DNA of 64,000 nucleotides from Maridesulfovibrio frigidus DSM 17176 (GTDB lineage: Bacteria > Desulfobacterota > Desulfovibrionia > Desulfovibrionales > Desulfovibrionaceae). The stretch is taken from positions 310,001-374,000 of the forward strand of contig NZ_JONL01000003.1 in NCBI RefSeq assembly GCF_000711735.1, given 5' to 3'. Made by a program: the position numbers and the translations under genes. Below are positions 61,763 through 64,000 of the stretch, piece after piece (position 1 is the stretch's first letter; each line of letters starts with the position of its first letter). A model generated the notes under the pieces. The model was not told the origin of the DNA. It saw only the letters and a program-made list of their open reading frames with translations, and made no database searches.

Positions 61763-62170
61763 CTTTTTCACTCCTAATGGGTCAGCACAAAGTCAGACCT
61801 CTTTAACTAATTATTGACGTATTTGAAATGGATATAGAGGTATATAACAAAAATGTACCATGCTTTGCATTCAAATTTGTAGAAACCTACAAATTCGTGA
61901 CAATTCTGTCAATAGTTATCCGTGGTCAGCGGGTGATTGGCGAGTAAATTGATTTTAACCGTAATAACGGTTTTAACTGGGGTAATTACTTCTATATCAG
62001 TCAAAATAAGAGGGTATAATGAGCTTTTACGACATAAGTTACAAAAATGTAGCATCTGTATTGAGCTCTAGAGATAGGTGGGGAGGTGAATAGTTTTATA
62101 CTTGTAAAAAAATGCGGGACATCGTCAAGGGTGGTGGCGGAATAGGAAGGAGATGAAGTCTTAAAATTAG
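61763..62170. promoter_or_regulatory. Control region ahead of amtB with a 22-bp inverted repeat
   Basis: Just over 400 bp without a convincing gene. AATTTGTAG-AAAC-CTACAAATT (61874-61895) is a perfect 9+9 inverted repeat about 112 bp upstream of the amtB start, and TGACA-ATTC-TGTCA (61898-61911) lies beside it. Both look like operators. A sigma-54-like TGGTAC...TTG is visible on the - strand near 61850, but the spacing is one base short. A 24-codon frame at 62019 is probably chance. Confidence 0.45.
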
Positions 62171-62671
62171 TTATTTAGAGAACTCTGGAAAGTGTTTTTT
62201 GGTAAGGGAAGAAGCATCTTGAGTCGCCATAATTGCTGCGAAATCGCTAGTGAACGGTTTGAGTTCATCTATAAGAAAGGGGACGGTTTCGGTGCATGCT
62301 TTGGCTGAGGAAAAAGATTTGGTACTGTTGCCTGACGGAGGAGTTTCAGAGATTGGTGTGCTCTGGTATATTTCACAGGAAGCTTTCCACGCAACTTGTA
62401 GGTCGCGATACGCATATCGGTATTCGCGTAGGCTTGTATAGTTTTCACCGCGAAGCATGAAAGCTTCGGCCTTGGTCAGCGGCGTAGCGCCTGAATCGAT
62501 AATTCCTGATAGGTACTGGACGGCTTTTTCATATTCTTTTTCATTAGTAAGCTCAATAGCATGATCAATCGATCCACCAAACATAGCGCACCCAGAGAGG
62601 AGTATTGAAATGAAGCTAAGGAGTAGTCCATTTCTAATTTGAGGGATCAATTGTACTCGTAATATTTTCAT
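62171..62671 (-). CDS. Small lipoprotein with TPR-like helices
   Basis: 166 aa. Lipoprotein signal with lipobox LLSGC, then two TPR-like helical pairs (NEKEYEKAVQYLSGIID, KAEAFMLRGENYTSLREYRYAYRDLQ). A Ser/Thr/Pro-rich stretch follows and then a C-terminal helix. It may act in envelope assembly like other TPR lipoproteins. No partner gene is adjacent on its strand, and function is not known. Confidence 0.7.
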   Translation of the reverse strand: MKILRVQLIPQIRNGLLLSFISILLSGCAMFGGSIDHAIELTNEKEYEKAVQYLSGIIDSGATPLTKAEAFMLRGENYTSLREYRYAYRDLQVAWKASCEIYQSTPISETPPSGNSTKSFSSAKACTETVPFLIDELKPFTSDFAAIMATQDASSLTKKHFPEFSK

Positions 62672-62800
62672 GGCTTCTCAATGTATGTTATTTATAGTGC
62701 TGTTTTGTGCACAAATCAGCCGTGATTAACTGAACGCGATAAATTATCTCCGAGATTTGGTTTAATATTTGTAATATAGTCTTAGGTAAGATGTCAAAAG

Positions 62801-62838
62801 AAAGCCCCGGATTCGTAGTGGAATCCGGGGCTTTAGCC
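62801..62838 (-). terminator. Terminator after the SNF2 helicase gene
   Basis: AAAGCCCCGGATTC pairs with GAATCCGGGGCTTT. On the - strand the hairpin is followed by CTTTTGACAT, which gives a modest T-tract 30 bp after the helicase stop. Confidence 0.65.
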
Positions 62839-62867
62839 ATTAACAATTAATGAATTACGAGCGTATT

Positions 62868-64000
62868 TTAGATCTCGAACAACATTTCAAGGTCATCACG
62901 AGTAAGAGATTTAAGAGCGGACTGACCTGGAATAATTGCATCCGCAACGCTTTTTTTCATTTCCTGAAGTCCTAGTATCTTTTCTTCTACAGTATTCTGA
63001 CAAATCATTTTGTATGCAAAAACCTGTCGTTTTTGACCGATTCGATGAGTTCTGTCAGTTGCCTGATTTTCAACAGCAGGGTTCCACCATGGATCATAAT
63101 GAATAACGTAATCCGCTGAGGTTAAGTTTAGACCTGTTCCACCCGCTTTAAGCGAGATCAGGAAAATAGGAATGTCAGGGCTATCATTAAACTTATCAAC
63201 CTGCTCGAAACGGTCCTTACTTGAACCGTCAAGGTAGGTGAACGGAAGTTCTTTGATCGTCAGCCATGAGCGGATAATGTGCAGCATCTGCACAAACTGT
63301 GAGAAAACGAGAACCTTATGTCCGCCTTCCACTACATCAAAAATGAGGTCTTTAAATGCGTCAAATTTACCTGATGGCAGATTCGTTGAGAATCCCGGCA
63401 TGTCGAGTTTGAGCAATCGTGGATGACAGCATATTTGTCTCAGCTTGAGCAGTGCATCAAGGATAGACATCTGACTCTTGGCCATTCCTTTTTGATCAAC
63501 ATCTTTAAGGACCTGATCTCTCAAGCGTTTCGCCAGAGCATTATATAGGTCGCGTTGCTCATCGATGAGTTCGCAATAGTGAACTGTCTCAATTTTAGGA
63601 GGCAGATCTTTCGCTACTTCGGATTTAGTTCTGCGAAGAATAAACGGTTGTACTCTTGTTCTCAGATAATCAAGGGCTTCCTGATCACCGTCTTTGATTG
63701 GTTTTATTATGCCGCGCTGGAAAGCGTGCTGCGAACTGAGAAATCCGGGCATAAGGAACTCAAAAAGAGACCAGAGTTCAAATAGATTATTCTCAATCGG
63801 AGTACCGGAGAGGCAAAGTCGCATGCCAGATTTTAACTGGCGGACAGATTTTGCTGTGATGGTATTAGGATTTTTAATATTCTGCGCTTCGTCAAGGATA
63901 ACAGTAGTGTATTCGCGTTTAAGTAGTTCTTCCAGATCCCGGCGGAGCAGTGCATACGTTGTAATAACGATGCATGAATCATTGATTTTTTTGAACAGCT
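62868..64000 (-). CDS. SNF2-family helicase, C-terminal part (runs off the right edge)
   Basis: The frame stays open to the window end, so at least 377 codons are seen and the 5' part is missing. Visible SWI/SNF motifs: TVILDEAQNIKNP (motif II, DEAQ), LCLSGTPIENN (motif III), the second RecA-like domain with FSQFVQMLHIIRSWL and TYLDGSS, then ISLKAGGTGLNLTSADYVIHYDPWWNPAVENQATDRTHRIGQ (motifs V and VI). An ATG at 63824 is internal, not the start. SNF2 proteins move along DNA and remodel protein-DNA complexes; in bacteria they are often linked to DNA repair or transcription (HepA/RapA group). Confidence 0.92.
   Translation of the reverse strand, partial: LFKKINDSCIVITTYALLRRDLEELLKREYTTVILDEAQNIKNPNTITAKSVRQLKSGMRLCLSGTPIENNLFELWSLFEFLMPGFLSSQHAFQRGIIKPIKDGDQEALDYLRTRVQPFILRRTKSEVAKDLPPKIETVHYCELIDEQRDLYNALAKRLRDQVLKDVDQKGMAKSQMSILDALLKLRQICCHPRLLKLDMPGFSTNLPSGKFDAFKDLIFDVVEGGHKVLVFSQFVQMLHIIRSWLTIKELPFTYLDGSSKDRFEQVDKFNDSPDIPIFLISLKAGGTGLNLTSADYVIHYDPWWNPAVENQATDRTHRIGQKRQVFAYKMICQNTVEEKILGLQEMKKSVADAIIPGQSALKSLTRDDLEMLFEI

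Noticed and set aside
61840-61865. Sigma-54-like promoter for amtB (TGGTAC then TTG on the - strand)
   Set aside because: Spacing between the GG and GC positions is one base short and the -12 GC is GT.
62019-62093. 24-codon rightward frame with AGGGT ahead of its ATG
   Set aside because: Too short to judge, no family match, and isolated between leftward genes.

Overview
The window looks like chromosomal DNA of a moderately AT-rich anaerobic deltaproteobacterium, most likely a marine Desulfovibrio-type sulfate reducer (Maridesulfovibrio-like). This is inferred from gene content recognised by eye: hybrid cluster protein with its ferredoxin partners and an HcpR-like regulator, a fused cysteine synthase/CysRS-like protein, many two-component, HDOD and cyclase signalling proteins, Amt/PII nitrogen genes, MotAB, and intergenic hairpin elements of a style common in Desulfovibrio. 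No rRNA, tRNA, CRISPR array, transposase or phage gene was recognised.

Layout. 0-3 kb: RsbW-like kinase, STAS antagonist, APC-like permease, then a periplasmic rhodanese whose frame is crossed by a UGA followed at once by a SECIS-like hairpin, so it reads as a selenoprotein. 3-16.7 kb: MscS channel, shikimate kinase-chorismate synthase, small YbjQ-like protein, hybrid histidine kinase, NAD synthetase, REC-HDOD protein, and a leftward set (small protein, PAP2 phosphatase, GT39-type glycosyltransferase). 16.7-21.4 kb: an AT-rich tandem duplication of a two-domain sulfotransferase-like gene, whose first copy is broken by a TAA, next to a DUF115/Maf-like gene. 21.5-26.7 kb: a CysK fused to a catalytically dead CysRS, then an array of 12-bp repeats ahead of a STAND-type NTPase. 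26.7-35.2 kb: CHASE2 adenylate cyclase facing a type I secretion operon (TolC, ABC, HlyD, TPR/glycosyltransferase).

35.3-43.2 kb: CheV, a secreted SPOR protein, then an HcpR-type Crp/Fnr regulator divergent from a nitrosative-stress/redox block (siroheme-reductase-like ferredoxin, NapH-like membrane ferredoxin, small ferredoxin, Hcp and its ferredoxin partner). FNR-like palindromes lie in the regulator's divergent promoter region and 75 bp ahead of hcp. 43.6-50.8 kb: an ammonium transporter fused to PAS-PAS-GGDEF-EAL, a FlgO-like lipoprotein, purine nucleoside phosphorylase, MotA-MotB and a PilZ protein, so several c-di-GMP and motility parts sit together. 50.8-56.3 kb: a divergent acyl-CoA carboxylase operon (biotin carboxylase, AccA-AccD fusion, a carrier-like protein without the biotin motif, a small unknown protein) followed by ssb. 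56.5-64 kb: a PEP-synthase-like protein overlapping a phosphatase/YkgJ fusion, amtB-glnK, a small lipoprotein, and the 3' part of a SNF2 helicase running off the right edge.

Strongest points for follow-up: the selenocysteine rhodanese (2539-2955), the CysK-pseudo-CysRS fusion (21568-23862), the 12-bp repeat array with its STAND gene (24013-26724), the PEP-synthase-like/phosphatase pair (56553-60102), and the carboxylase operon without a recognisable biotin lysine (50813-55240). All calls come from reading the sequence. No database search was run.
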